Below, piece by piece: positions 1-5,993 of a DNA stretch of 6,595 nt (within the stretch, counting starts at the first letter, position 1; every line of letters starts with the position of its first letter). This stretch comes from Aquificaceae bacterium. Lineage in GTDB: Bacteria; Aquificota; Aquificia; Aquificales; Aquificaceae. A model generated the notes under the pieces. It was not told the DNA's origin. It ran no database searches and saw only the letters and a list, made by a program, of their open reading frames with translations. The stretch spans positions 1 to 6,595 of the forward strand of contig WFYM01000132.1 in assembly GCA_015490115.1 (NCBI GenBank), read 5' to 3'. Both the position numbers and the translations under genes were made by a program.

Positions 1-169
1 AGACGCCGGGCATGGAGGGGACCTCTTCAACTATCTTCTCACCGTATCTCACGAATATGGGGTATATGAGGTCGTCAAGGGAGAGCTTGGTTTCCCTTAC
101 GAGCCTCCTTACGTTTTCGTTTCTCCTCAGACGTCTCGGTCTTGAGAAGGGGAAGCTCGACACCAGCAT
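1..169 (-). CDS. hemB: Porphobilinogen synthase (delta-aminolevulinic acid dehydratase), N-terminal fragment
   Basis: This is the first 56 codons of a leftward gene that continues beyond position 1. Reading the minus strand from ATG at 169-167 gives a protein beginning MLVSSFPFSRPRRLRRN, followed by VRRLVRETKLS, DDLIYPIFV and EEVPSMPGV. The Arg-rich RPRRLRRN block, the LIYP(I/L)FV strand and the (I/V)PSMPG turn are the hallmark N-terminus of HemB, which condenses two 5-aminolevulinate molecules to porphobilinogen in cytoplasmic haem biosynthesis. The catalytic lysines and metal-binding cysteines lie outside the window and cannot be checked. An in-frame GTG two codons downstream is an alternative start. 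No Shine-Dalgarno sequence precedes the ATG, and a TATAAT-like element ends 7 nt upstream on this strand, which suggests a leaderless or nearly leaderless mRNA (inference). The gene is divergent from the mtnC-like gene. Confidence 0.9.
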   Translation of the reverse strand, partial: MLVSSFPFSRPRRLRRNENVRRLVRETKLSLDDLIYPIFVRYGEKIVEEVPSMPGV

Positions 170-172
170 GGT

Positions 173-182
173 TATAATTATA
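173..182. promoter_or_regulatory. Palindromic TATAATTATA, candidate shared divergent -10 region
   Basis: This 10-bp perfect palindrome sits in the roughly 21-bp gap between the hemB and mtnC-like start codons. It contains TATAAT on the plus strand (173-178) and TATAAT on the minus strand (182-177). With usual -10 to start-site spacing, transcripts would begin about 2-6 nt before the rightward start codon and at or next to the leftward ATG. Neither strand has a convincing -35 box at 17-bp spacing or an extended -10 TGn. The promoter call is therefore an inference from position and the -10 match, and an operator site is an alternative. Confidence 0.4.
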
Positions 183-190
183 GAACCTTG

Positions 191-829
191 GTGAGGGCTG
201 TCCTCACCGACCTCGAAGGCGTCCTATTCCTTGAAGATGTGGTAAAGGACCTCCTCATACCTTACTCTAAGTCGAAGATACCCGAGTTCGTCAAGGAGAG
301 GTCGGAAGATCCAGTTGTGAAAAGGGTGGTGGAGGAGGTGAGGGCTATAAGCGGTCAGGAGCTGAACCTTCAAGGTGTCGTAGATACGCTCCTCAGGTGG
401 CTCGAGGAGGGGAGGAAGTCCTCACAGCTAAAAGAGATCCAGCTCATGGTCTGGGAGGAGGGGTTAAGGAGCGGGGAGCTTGCCGTGAAAGTGAGCGAAG
501 CTTCATGCAGAAAACTAAAAGAGTTAAAAGAGAAGGGTCTTCCCATATACACCTACTCCCCGATCCCGGAAAAGGTCCAGAAGCTGCTCCTCTCCCGAAC
601 CCAGATGGGTGACTTGACCGGTCTCTTTTCGGGTTACTTCGACAAGAGGGTGGGGAGCAGGAAAAAGGAAAGCACCTTCAAGAAGGTGGCGAAGAGGATC
701 GGTCTTTCTCCCGAAGAGGTCCTTTACTTTTCAACCGATCCCGTGAGCATAGAAGCGGCTGAGAAAGCTGGTGTGAGGGCTGTAAAGGTAGAGGGTGAGG
801 GTATAGATTATTCCCTGAATGGTCATTAA
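191..829 (+). CDS. mtnC: HAD-superfamily protein resembling enolase-phosphatase E1 (MtnC), with eroded active-site motifs
   Basis: The protein has 212 residues from GTG at 191; TTG at 188 is an in-frame alternative. No ribosome site is visible for either. MtnC normally converts 2,3-diketo-5-methylthiopentyl-1-phosphate to the dihydroxyketo acid-reductone in cytoplasmic methionine salvage, by enolisation then dephosphorylation. The family is recognised from AVLTDLEG at the N-terminus (DxEG, Asp7 and Glu9), the VKDLLIPYS segment, the FDKRVG stretch (150-155) before motif III, and the SIEAAEKAGV C-terminal block. Length fits the family (about 220-230). Compared with the canonical motifs as I remember them, DIEGT has become DLEGV, the SSGS loop of motif II is SPIP (Ser123 kept), the VGxK lysine is Arg157 with Lys158 beside it, and the FLSD motif reads FSTD, so Thr182 occupies the Asp position and Asp183 is one residue late. 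It may be divergent, altered in substrate or weakly active. The upstream gene hemB is divergent, and the downstream 2Fe-2S gene overlaps it by 11 nt. No other methionine-salvage gene is in the window. Confidence 0.7.
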   Translation: MRAVLTDLEGVLFLEDVVKDLLIPYSKSKIPEFVKERSEDPVVKRVVEEVRAISGQELNLQGVVDTLLRWLEEGRKSSQLKEIQLMVWEEGLRSGELAVKVSEASCRKLKELKEKGLPIYTYSPIPEKVQKLLLSRTQMGDLTGLFSGYFDKRVGSRKKESTFKKVAKRIGLSPEEVLYFSTDPVSIEAAEKAGVRAVKVEGEGIDYSLNGH

Positions 830-1271
830 GGTGAACGGAAGGGCTTACAGGGTCGAGGAGGATCCGGACACACCCCTCCTCTGGGTGATCAGGGAGACCT
901 TGAGGCTCACGGGGACCAAGTTCGGCTGTCTCAAAGGTATCTGCGGGACATGCACCGTCCTCGTAGACGGGGAACCTTTAAGGTCCTGCATAACCCCTAT
1001 ATCTTCTGTCCTCGGTAAGGAGGTGACGACGGTAGAAGGTATACCCGAGGACCACCCGGTGAAGAGTGCTTGGAAGGAGGTAGGCGTTCCCCAGTGCGGA
1101 TACTGCCAGAGCGGTCAGATAGTTACGGCTTACGCCCTCATAGAGAAGAACCCTAACCCTTCGGAGGAGGAGATAGTGAGCCACATGAACGGGAACCTAT
1201 GCAGGTGCGGGACCTACCCGAGGATCTTAAGAGCTGTGAAGAGGGCTTCGGAGCTGAGGAGGAAAAGATGA
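819..1271 (+). CDS. iorA: Molybdenum hydroxylase small subunit, two [2Fe-2S] clusters (isoquinoline 1-oxidoreductase alpha type)
   Basis: This 150-residue protein carries the electron-transfer clusters of a xanthine-oxidase-family enzyme, passing electrons from the Mo centre toward an acceptor. The N-terminal plant-ferredoxin-like domain has Cys37, Cys42, Cys45 and Cys57 (C-x4-C-x2-C-x11-C). The C-terminal helical domain has Cys93, Cys96, Cys128 and Cys130 (QCGYC and CRCG), with Gln92 at the place that usually contacts the pterin. All eight cluster ligands are present and the length is typical. It starts at ATG 819, overlapping the mtnC-like gene by 11 nt. The only purine-rich stretch (GGTGAGG near 794-800) is too far upstream to be a normal ribosome site, so translational coupling is likely. 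Its stop overlaps the large-subunit start as ATGA. It has no signal peptide of its own and would be exported folded with its Tat-signal partner (inference). The family is secure; the substrate is unknown. Confidence 0.92.
   Translation: MVIKVNGRAYRVEEDPDTPLLWVIRETLRLTGTKFGCLKGICGTCTVLVDGEPLRSCITPISSVLGKEVTTVEGIPEDHPVKSAWKEVGVPQCGYCQSGQIVTAYALIEKNPNPSEEEIVSHMNGNLCRCGTYPRILRAVKRASELRRKR
1256..1262 (+). promoter_or_regulatory. Ribosome binding site GAGGAGG that fixes the iorB start
   Basis: GAGGAGG lies 5 nt before ATG 1268, inside the end of iorA. It supports ATG 1268 over the longer in-frame reading from ATG 1199, which would place about 23 non-family residues before the twin-arginine motif. 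Confidence 0.75.
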
Positions 1272-3376
1272 TAACGAGGAGGGAGTTTTTAAAGGCTGGT
1301 CTCCTCTCCCTCGTTGTGGCGACGGGTCCCGGTGGTATAAGCATACTGAAGGCTCAGGAACTCAGGAGGCACTCCCCGAACCTTTGGATAAACCTCTCCG
1401 AGGACAACTACCTCACGGTCCTCGTGAACAAGTCCGAGATGGGTCAGGGGGTATACACGGGGATAGCCCAGCTCGTCGCGGAAGAACTCGACTTCCCGTG
1501 GGAGAGGGTGAGGGTGAGATCCGCGCCCGCTGGCTGGGAATACATAGACCCATACATGGGCATACAGCTCACGGGAGGTAGCACGAGCATAAGGCACATG
1601 TTCGAGATAATGAGGTCAGCGGGAGCTGCTATGAGGGAGATGATCTTGGAGGGAGCCTCAAAGGTATGGAACGTTCCAAAAAAGAGGCTAAAAGCGGAAC
1701 TCGGCTACGTTGTTGACACAAAAACGGGAAGGAGGGAACCCTACGGGAGGTTTGTGGAGGTGGCAAAAAAACTTCCCGTTCCCGAAAACCCGAAATTAAA
1801 GTCAGAAGAGGAGTTCAGATACATAGGGAAGTCCCTTCCGAGGATCGACCTCGATGATAAGGTAAACGGAAGGGCGAAGTTCGGTCTCGACCACTTCTTC
1901 GAGGACCAGATATACGCTGTTGTGGAAAGACCTCCCGTCTTCGGGTCTAAAGCCCTCTCCTTCGACGCGACCGAAGCCTTGAAGGTAAAAGGTGTCACCC
2001 GCGTCTTTAAGGTGGGTAAAGGAATTGCGGTTTGCGGTGAGAGTCCCCACGCTGTCCTAAAGGGGAGGGAAAAGCTAAAAGTCAGGTGGTCCGAGTCCCC
2101 GATGAAGGGTATGGACCAAGAGGGTCTAAAGAGACACTTCTTAAAGAAGCTAAAAGAAAAAGGACTCGTAGCGAGGAGGGAGGGAGACCCGCTCAAGGTC
2201 ATAGAAAGCTCTAAAAAGAAGATCTCGCTTACATACGTCCTTCCTTACCTCTACCACGCCTGTATGGAGCCTATGTCCTGCACGGTGAGGGTGGGAAAGA
2301 GTGAATGTGTTATATACGTCCCCACCCAGAACCAGACGGGAGTCCTCAGCGTGGCGAGGAGGGTAACGGGTCTTCCGCCTTCGAAGATAAAGGTGGTAAC
2401 TACATACCTCGGCGGGGGTTTCGGGAGGAAGTCGAACACCGAGTTCGTGGAGGAAGCTTTGAGGATAGCGAAGGAGACTAAAAGACCCGTCAAGCTCTTC
2501 TACACGAGGGAGGACGACGTGAAGGCCGGCTGGTTCAGACCCATGTGTGCGGTTAAGGTAACGGGTTCCGTTGACGAGGAAGGGATGCCGAACGCCTTTT
2601 ACTTTAAGATAGCCGTTCCCGCAGTCTTCGAGTGGGCTGGGAGGAGGTCCGGAGGGATAGATCCCGCTTCCGTCTCAGGAGTTGCGAACACTTTTTACGA
2701 GATACCGAACGTTCACGTAGAGTTCGTGAAGGTGAAGCTACCCGTTCCCGTCTGGTTCTGGAGGTCCGTGGGTCACACCCACAACGCCTACATAATGGAG
2801 ACCTTTATAGACCAGCTCGCCCATTTGGGGGGCAAGGACCCAGTTGATCTTAGGCTGAGACTTTTAGAGCTGAACCCGAGGGCTTACAGGGTAGTCGAGG
2901 AGGTGGCGGAAAGATCCGGTTGGCACAAAGGTCCCGTTGAGGGTCAAGCCCTCGGGATAGCTTACCATTTTTCTTTCGGGACCCACGTGGCTCAGGTCGC
3001 TGAGGTATCCCTTGAGAACGGAAAGGTTAAGGTCCACAGGGTGGTTTGCGTAGTTGATCTCGGACCCTTGGTTGTGAACCCGGACCTCGTTGTCCAGCAG
3101 ATGGAGAGCGGGATAATTATGGGTATAAGTTCTTTCCTCTACGAGGGTGTGGTCTTCAAGGAGGGGGGACCCAAAAACCTTAACTTCGACACATACCAGA
3201 TCCTCAGGCTCTCCGAAGCTCCTAAGATAGAGGTCCACATAGTAAGATCCGAAGGTCCCATGGGGGGCATAGGGGAACCCGGTGTCCCTCCTGCGGCTCC
3301 CGCAGTTGCGAACGCAGTATTCAGGATAACGGGAAAGCTACCGACTGAGCTTCCCTACTATAAAATATCAGCATGA
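1268..3376 (+). CDS. iorB: Molybdenum hydroxylase large subunit with Tat signal (isoquinoline 1-oxidoreductase beta type)
   Basis: This 702-residue catalytic subunit of an aldehyde- or N-heterocycle-oxidising Mo enzyme normally binds molybdopterin cytosine dinucleotide. From ATG 1268 the N-terminus is MITRREFLKAG followed by a hydrophobic stretch to about residue 27: a twin-arginine signal, so a folded, cofactor-loaded complex is probably delivered to the periplasm. Family motifs in order are MGQGVYTG (58-65), GGSTSIR (103-109), the hammerhead-domain segment beginning YIGKSLPRID at 185, MEPM (333-336), GGGFGRK (382-388), RSVGHTHN (499-506) and GIGEPG (667-672 region), where Glu670 is the expected catalytic glutamate. 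All are intact and the length is normal for IorB-type proteins. The small subunit precedes it with an ATGA overlap, and tyrS follows with another ATGA overlap. No FAD subunit, cytochrome or XdhC-type maturation gene is in the window; IorAB-type enzymes commonly pass electrons to cytochromes instead of FAD. The substrate cannot be read from the sequence. Confidence 0.92.
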   Translation: MITRREFLKAGLLSLVVATGPGGISILKAQELRRHSPNLWINLSEDNYLTVLVNKSEMGQGVYTGIAQLVAEELDFPWERVRVRSAPAGWEYIDPYMGIQLTGGSTSIRHMFEIMRSAGAAMREMILEGASKVWNVPKKRLKAELGYVVDTKTGRREPYGRFVEVAKKLPVPENPKLKSEEEFRYIGKSLPRIDLDDKVNGRAKFGLDHFFEDQIYAVVERPPVFGSKALSFDATEALKVKGVTRVFKVGKGIAVCGESPHAVLKGREKLKVRWSESPMKGMDQEGLKRHFLKKLKEKGLVARREGDPLKVIESSKKKISLTYVLPYLYHACMEPMSCTVRVGKSECVIYVPTQNQTGVLSVARRVTGLPPSKIKVVTTYLGGGFGRKSNTEFVEEALRIAKETKRPVKLFYTREDDVKAGWFRPMCAVKVTGSVDEEGMPNAFYFKIAVPAVFEWAGRRSGGIDPASVSGVANTFYEIPNVHVEFVKVKLPVPVWFWRSVGHTHNAYIMETFIDQLAHLGGKDPVDLRLRLLELNPRAYRVVEEVAERSGWHKGPVEGQALGIAYHFSFGTHVAQVAEVSLENGKVKVHRVVCVVDLGPLVVNPDLVVQQMESGIIMGISSFLYEGVVFKEGGPKNLNFDTYQILRLSEAPKIEVHIVRSEGPMGGIGEPGVPPAAPAVANAVFRITGKLPTELPYYKISA

Positions 3377-4551
3377 GTCCGAAGGAGCAGCTGAAAGTCC
3401 TGAAAGAAGGGACAGCTGAGGTCATAGAGGAGGAGGAGCTTCTCGAAAAGCTCAAGAAGGGAAGACCCCTCAGGGTAAAGGCTGGCTTCGATCCTACAGC
3501 TCCCGACCTTCACCTCGGCCACGTGGTCCTCTTGAGGAAGCTAAAGCAGTTCCAAGATCTGGGACACGAGGTCTACTTCGTCGTAGGAGACTTCACGGCG
3601 ATGATAGGGGACCCGACGGGGAGGTCCGAGGCGAGACCGCCCCTCACGAGGGAGGAGGTCCTGAAGAACGCGGAGACTTACAAGGACCAGGTCTTTAAGG
3701 TCTTAGACCCGAAGAGGACGAAGGTAGTCTTCAACAGCGAGTGGTTGGAGAGGCTCGGAACCGAAGGCATCATAAAGCTCTCCGCCAAATACACGGTAGC
3801 GAGGATGTTAGAGAGAGACGACTTCTCCAAGAGGTTCAAAGAGGGGAGACCTATACACATCCACGAGTTTCTGTATCCCCTCCTTCAAGCTTACGACTCG
3901 GTAGCGATAGAGGCGGACGTGGAACTCGGCGGGACGGACCAGAAGTTTAATCTACTCATAGGTAGGGACATACAGAGGGAGTTCGGGCAGGAACCTCAGG
4001 TCTGCATAACCTTGCCGCTCCTTGTCGGTCTCGACGGTGTGAGGAAGATGTCCAAGTCCTACGGGAACTACGTGGGAATAACGGAAGACCCCAAGACCAT
4101 GTTCGGGAAGATAATGTCCATCTCGGACCAGCTCATGTGGGACTACTACAGGCTACTTACGGACTACACGGAAGAAGAGGTAGAGACTATAAAGAAAGAG
4201 TGGCATCCCATGGAGGCGAAGAAGCACCTCGCAAAGCTGATAGTCACCATGTTCCACTCGGAGAAGGAGGCGGAGTCCGCCAAGGAGTGGTTCGAGAGGA
4301 CCTACTCAAAGAGGGAGTTTCCCGAAGACGCACCCCTCGTTGAGGTCGAAGAGAAGGAGCTAACAGCCCTCGAACTTCTCATCAAGATCGGTGCAGTCTC
4401 CTCTAAAAACGAGGGGAGGAGGGTAATACAGGGTGGGGGTCTTAGGGTGAACTTCGAGAGGGTGGCTGACCCTTACACTAAAATAAGGGTCGAGGGGGAG
4501 CTTAAGGTTCAGGTGGGTAAAAAGAAGTTTTACAGGGTGAGGAGGGGATGA
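3373..4551 (+). CDS. tyrS: Tyrosyl-tRNA synthetase
   Basis: This 392-residue class I aminoacyl-tRNA synthetase charges tRNA-Tyr in the cytoplasm. The Rossmann catalytic domain starts with KAGFDPTAPDLHLGH, with the HIGH-type motif HLGH at residues 47-50. ELGGTDQKFN follows in the tyrosine/adenylate pocket region, then KMSKS at 225-229. The C-terminus from about residue 330 is an S4-like RNA-binding domain (ALELLIKIG, then EGRRVIQGGGLRVN). The length fits the bacterial TyrRS form with an S4 tail, and nothing is missing. The start ATG overlaps the iorB stop (ATGA). No Shine-Dalgarno sequence is visible: the upstream 12 nt are AT-rich (TATAAAAT), so initiation likely depends on ribosomes finishing iorB. 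No T-box-like leader exists because the gene has no leader. The next gene begins in its stop codon. The call is firm. Confidence 0.97.
   Translation: MSPKEQLKVLKEGTAEVIEEEELLEKLKKGRPLRVKAGFDPTAPDLHLGHVVLLRKLKQFQDLGHEVYFVVGDFTAMIGDPTGRSEARPPLTREEVLKNAETYKDQVFKVLDPKRTKVVFNSEWLERLGTEGIIKLSAKYTVARMLERDDFSKRFKEGRPIHIHEFLYPLLQAYDSVAIEADVELGGTDQKFNLLIGRDIQREFGQEPQVCITLPLLVGLDGVRKMSKSYGNYVGITEDPKTMFGKIMSISDQLMWDYYRLLTDYTEEEVETIKKEWHPMEAKKHLAKLIVTMFHSEKEAESAKEWFERTYSKREFPEDAPLVEVEEKELTALELLIKIGAVSSKNEGRRVIQGGGLRVNFERVADPYTKIRVEGELKVQVGKKKFYRVRRG
4539..4547 (+). promoter_or_regulatory. Purine-rich ribosome binding site for the 139-residue gene
   Basis: GAGGAGGGG, preceded by GGT, lies directly before ATG 4548 within the last codons of tyrS. 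It supports this start and makes reinitiation after tyrS plausible, unlike tyrS itself, which lacks such a site. Confidence 0.6.
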
Positions 4552-4967
4552 AGTTTTTCAAGCTCCTCCTTACCTCTTACGAGGACAAGCTTGAGGTCTG
4601 GTTCACTGGGGAGGACAGCCTCACGGAGGAGGACTTCGGGAACGCCGTCTCGGAAGCCATGATAGAGACCTTCAAGCACTTGGAGGACACAGTTGAGGAC
4701 TCGGAGGAGGTGAGGAAGGACTACCCACTTTTTGTTTTAGCCCTCGAGGAGGAGATCTTCCTGAAGGTGATGGAAAAGAGGGGATTTAAGAAGCTCGAAC
4801 CGGACGTGGTCATAAGGGGGGACTCCTACTCGGTCCTTTGGGAGACTCCCGAAGGCAAGAGGAAGCTCACACCCCAGAGGGACTCGGGTGAGGTGGAGAG
4901 GTTCATCCTGAGCAGAGGTGTCGAGCTTTCCGATGAGGACCCGAACAAGATAATCTTCGGAGAGTAG
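4548..4967 (+). CDS. Conserved-looking acidic protein of unknown function, 139 residues
   Basis: I do not recognise this protein. It starts MKFFKLLLTSYED at an ATG sharing ATGA with the tyrS stop and ends IIFGE. Despite the short hydrophobic beginning it lacks a real signal peptide: the hydrophobic run (FFKLLL) is short, is broken by Lys and continues into a beta-strand-like LEVWF. It is therefore probably cytoplasmic. The middle (about 25-65) is strongly acidic and probably helical, with many Asp/Glu pairs (LTEED, EDTVEDSEEV). It is followed by LFVLALEEEIFLKVMEKRGF, then a strand-rich part (VVIRGDSYSVLWETP). It has no cysteines, no metal motif and no nucleotide-binding loop. Codon use matches the neighbours, a strong ribosome site precedes it and it sits inside the operon, so it is a real gene. 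Its role is unknown; position next to tyrS alone does not imply a role in tRNA charging. Confidence 0.8.
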   Translation: MKFFKLLLTSYEDKLEVWFTGEDSLTEEDFGNAVSEAMIETFKHLEDTVEDSEEVRKDYPLFVLALEEEIFLKVMEKRGFKKLEPDVVIRGDSYSVLWETPEGKRKLTPQRDSGEVERFILSRGVELSDEDPNKIIFGE

Positions 4968-4978
4968 GAGGGGGTGAT
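4967..4978 (+). promoter_or_regulatory. Ribosome binding site selecting the GTG start at 4979
   Basis: GGAGGGGGTGAT ends directly before the GTG at 4979 and matches most of the extended Shine-Dalgarno consensus AGGAGGTGAT. The ATG overlapping it at 4977 is followed at once by TGA, so it cannot start a protein. The GTG is the only start that yields the full signal peptide. Confidence 0.65.
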
Positions 4979-5704
4979 GTGAGGGTATTGGTAGTCCTTT
5001 TGGTGTGGTTCTCTTTCCTCTTTTCCGTCGAAGCCATAGTCGTGGAGAAGGAAGTGGTTACGAACATGAGCGTGGGGACGACGAGGGAGAGGGTCACCGA
5101 ATACGTTACCGAGATAGGGATAATCAGGGATATAGTTTCCGAGATGGACGTGAACCTGATGGGTATGGTCCGCAAGGAGAAGGGGAGGCACACGGAGATA
5201 TTGATCTACAAAGAGGGAAAGGTGCTGAGCTACAGGATAGACCACACGAGCAGGACCTTCACAAGGTCCGAAGTTCCCGCCGAAGCCCTGCTCGGGACAA
5301 CAGCCCTGATCTACGCGGAGCGTATAAAACCTTCGGAGGAGACGAGGAGGGTGGGAAGGTGGAGGGCGAGGAAGTTCGTAGCGGAGGGGAGGATACCGGG
5401 TCTCGGAAAAACGGGTAGGGTCTTCCAGTCCCTCTGGCTCACAAAGGAGAGCGACCTTCTCCTCGAAGCGGAGAGGAGGAAGGTAGAGCTGATGAGGAGG
5501 TCTCTGAGGGATAAAGGTGCCGTGGATCTGATAGAGAAGGTAACGAAAAAGCACGGCGCTCCCGTCATGGTTGAGGTCAGGACCGCCGACATGACGGTAA
5601 GGGAGGTGGTAAGGTCAGTTTCGGAGAAGGAGATACCGGAGGAAAAGTTCAAGCCACCCAAGGGATACAAAGAGATGGGTGAGGTGAGGATAAGGGTAAG
5701 ATGA
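4979..5704 (+). CDS. Exported protein of unknown function, possibly DUF4412/LolA-like
   Basis: This 241-residue protein from GTG 4979 has a clear Sec signal peptide: MRVLVVLLVWFSFLFSVEA, with likely cleavage after VEA (residue 19). No lipobox cysteine is present, so it should be a soluble periplasmic or envelope protein. The mature part has a strand-rich region (about 45-95) with alternating polar and hydrophobic residues (ILIYKEGKVLSYRID), a GRWRARKF strand and SLWLTKESDLL (151-161). Then comes a charged, probably helical stretch (about 160-192), and the end includes IPEEKFKPPKGYKEM (219-233). The pattern of strand repeats, a 'WLTK' strand and a 'P..F..P.GY' end recalls DUF4412/LolA-fold periplasmic proteins; this is pattern memory, not a search result. 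It follows the 139-residue gene after 11 nt and shares ATGA with the next, also exported, small protein. Its function is unknown. Confidence 0.82.
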   Translation: MRVLVVLLVWFSFLFSVEAIVVEKEVVTNMSVGTTRERVTEYVTEIGIIRDIVSEMDVNLMGMVRKEKGRHTEILIYKEGKVLSYRIDHTSRTFTRSEVPAEALLGTTALIYAERIKPSEETRRVGRWRARKFVAEGRIPGLGKTGRVFQSLWLTKESDLLLEAERRKVELMRRSLRDKGAVDLIEKVTKKHGAPVMVEVRTADMTVREVVRSVSEKEIPEEKFKPPKGYKEMGEVRIRVR

Positions 5705-5952
5705 GGGTGCTGATGATTCTCCTTTCCCTCGCCTTCGCCCAGCCCAGCTACAAGGGGTTAATATACGAAAGCGGCAGGATAATAGACTGCGGTCTTTACC
5801 TCAACAGATACGCCCACGGGGGCGTCCCCTCCCCGAAGGAGGACACAGTTATAAAGACCTGCTGCAGGGTCCTCAGAAAGGTCGCAAGAGAAGAGGGTCT
5901 AAACCCCTTACTGGAGGCGCACCTCCTCACCTGCAGACGGATCGGGAGGTAG
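5701..5952 (+). CDS. Small exported four-cysteine protein of unknown function
   Basis: This is an 83-residue protein with a short Sec signal peptide, MRVLMILLSLAFA, and probable cleavage after Ala13, leaving a mature form of about 70 residues starting QPSY. The mature part has four cysteines: Cys30, the adjacent pair Cys54-Cys55, and Cys78. An even number of cysteines in an exported protein suggests two disulfides, although a metal or cofactor site cannot be excluded. There is no CxxCH haem motif and no lipobox. The region 46-80 looks helical (KEDTVIKTCCRVLRKVAREE, then LLEAHLLTC). The start ATG shares ATGA with the preceding exported gene, and purine-rich GAGGTGAGG lies upstream. Codon use matches the neighbours apart from one CGG arginine codon near the end. 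I recognise no family. The overlap with another exported protein gene suggests co-production and perhaps a common envelope role (inference). Confidence 0.75.
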   Translation: MRVLMILLSLAFAQPSYKGLIYESGRIIDCGLYLNRYAHGGVPSPKEDTVIKTCCRVLRKVAREEGLNPLLEAHLLTCRRIGR

Positions 5953-5971
5953 GGAGTAAATTTGTCTAAGA

Positions 5972-5992
5972 TCCTCTTTGCGGAGGAGAGGA
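5972..5992 (+). promoter_or_regulatory. Possible hairpin masking the mqnC ribosome binding site
   Basis: TCCTC (5972-5976) can pair with GAGGA (5983-5987) across a 6-nt loop. Alternatively TCCTCT (5972-5977) can pair with AGAGGA (5987-5992), which covers the ribosome site just before ATG 5994. The stems are short (5 and 6 bp) and GAGG/CCTC pairs are common in this sequence, so chance is a serious explanation. It is not followed by a T-run, so it is not an intrinsic terminator. Confidence 0.25.
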
Positions 5993-5993
5993 G

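Noticed and set aside
12..194. Plus-strand open frame of 60 codons at the left edge
   Set aside because: The minus strand here reads as a clear HemB N-terminus; the plus-strand product is low-complexity Ser/Leu-rich and has no family features.
1199..1267. Longer iorB reading starting at ATG 1199
   Set aside because: It would overlap iorA by about 70 nt and put an acidic 23-residue extension before the twin-arginine motif. ATG 1268 has GAGGAGG at proper spacing.
1741..2202. Minus-strand open frame of 153 codons inside iorB
   Set aside because: It is fully antisense to a well-conserved part of the Mo subunit and its Ser/Phe-rich translation looks like a shadow of the AAA/GAG-rich sense strand.
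2864..3238. Minus-strand open frame of 124 codons opposite the iorB C-terminal region
   Set aside because: No ribosome site or recognisable domain; the opposing strand encodes the part of the protein leading into the catalytic Glu region.
3359..3366. TATAAAAT before tyrS as an internal promoter
   Set aside because: It resembles a -10 box, but there is no -35 match at the right distance and it codes for the conserved end of IorB. It could still matter, but the sequence alone does not support a promoter.
4826..5554. Long minus-strand open frame of 242 codons
   Set aside because: It lies opposite two genes with good ribosome sites and, in one case, a signal peptide. Its translation is rich in Pro, Arg, His and Leu without a family pattern, as expected from the antisense of purine-loaded coding DNA.
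5957..5971. AT-rich stretch before mqnC as a promoter
   Set aside because: The TTGTCT and TAAGAT words do not form a -35/-10 pair with acceptable spacing relative to each other.
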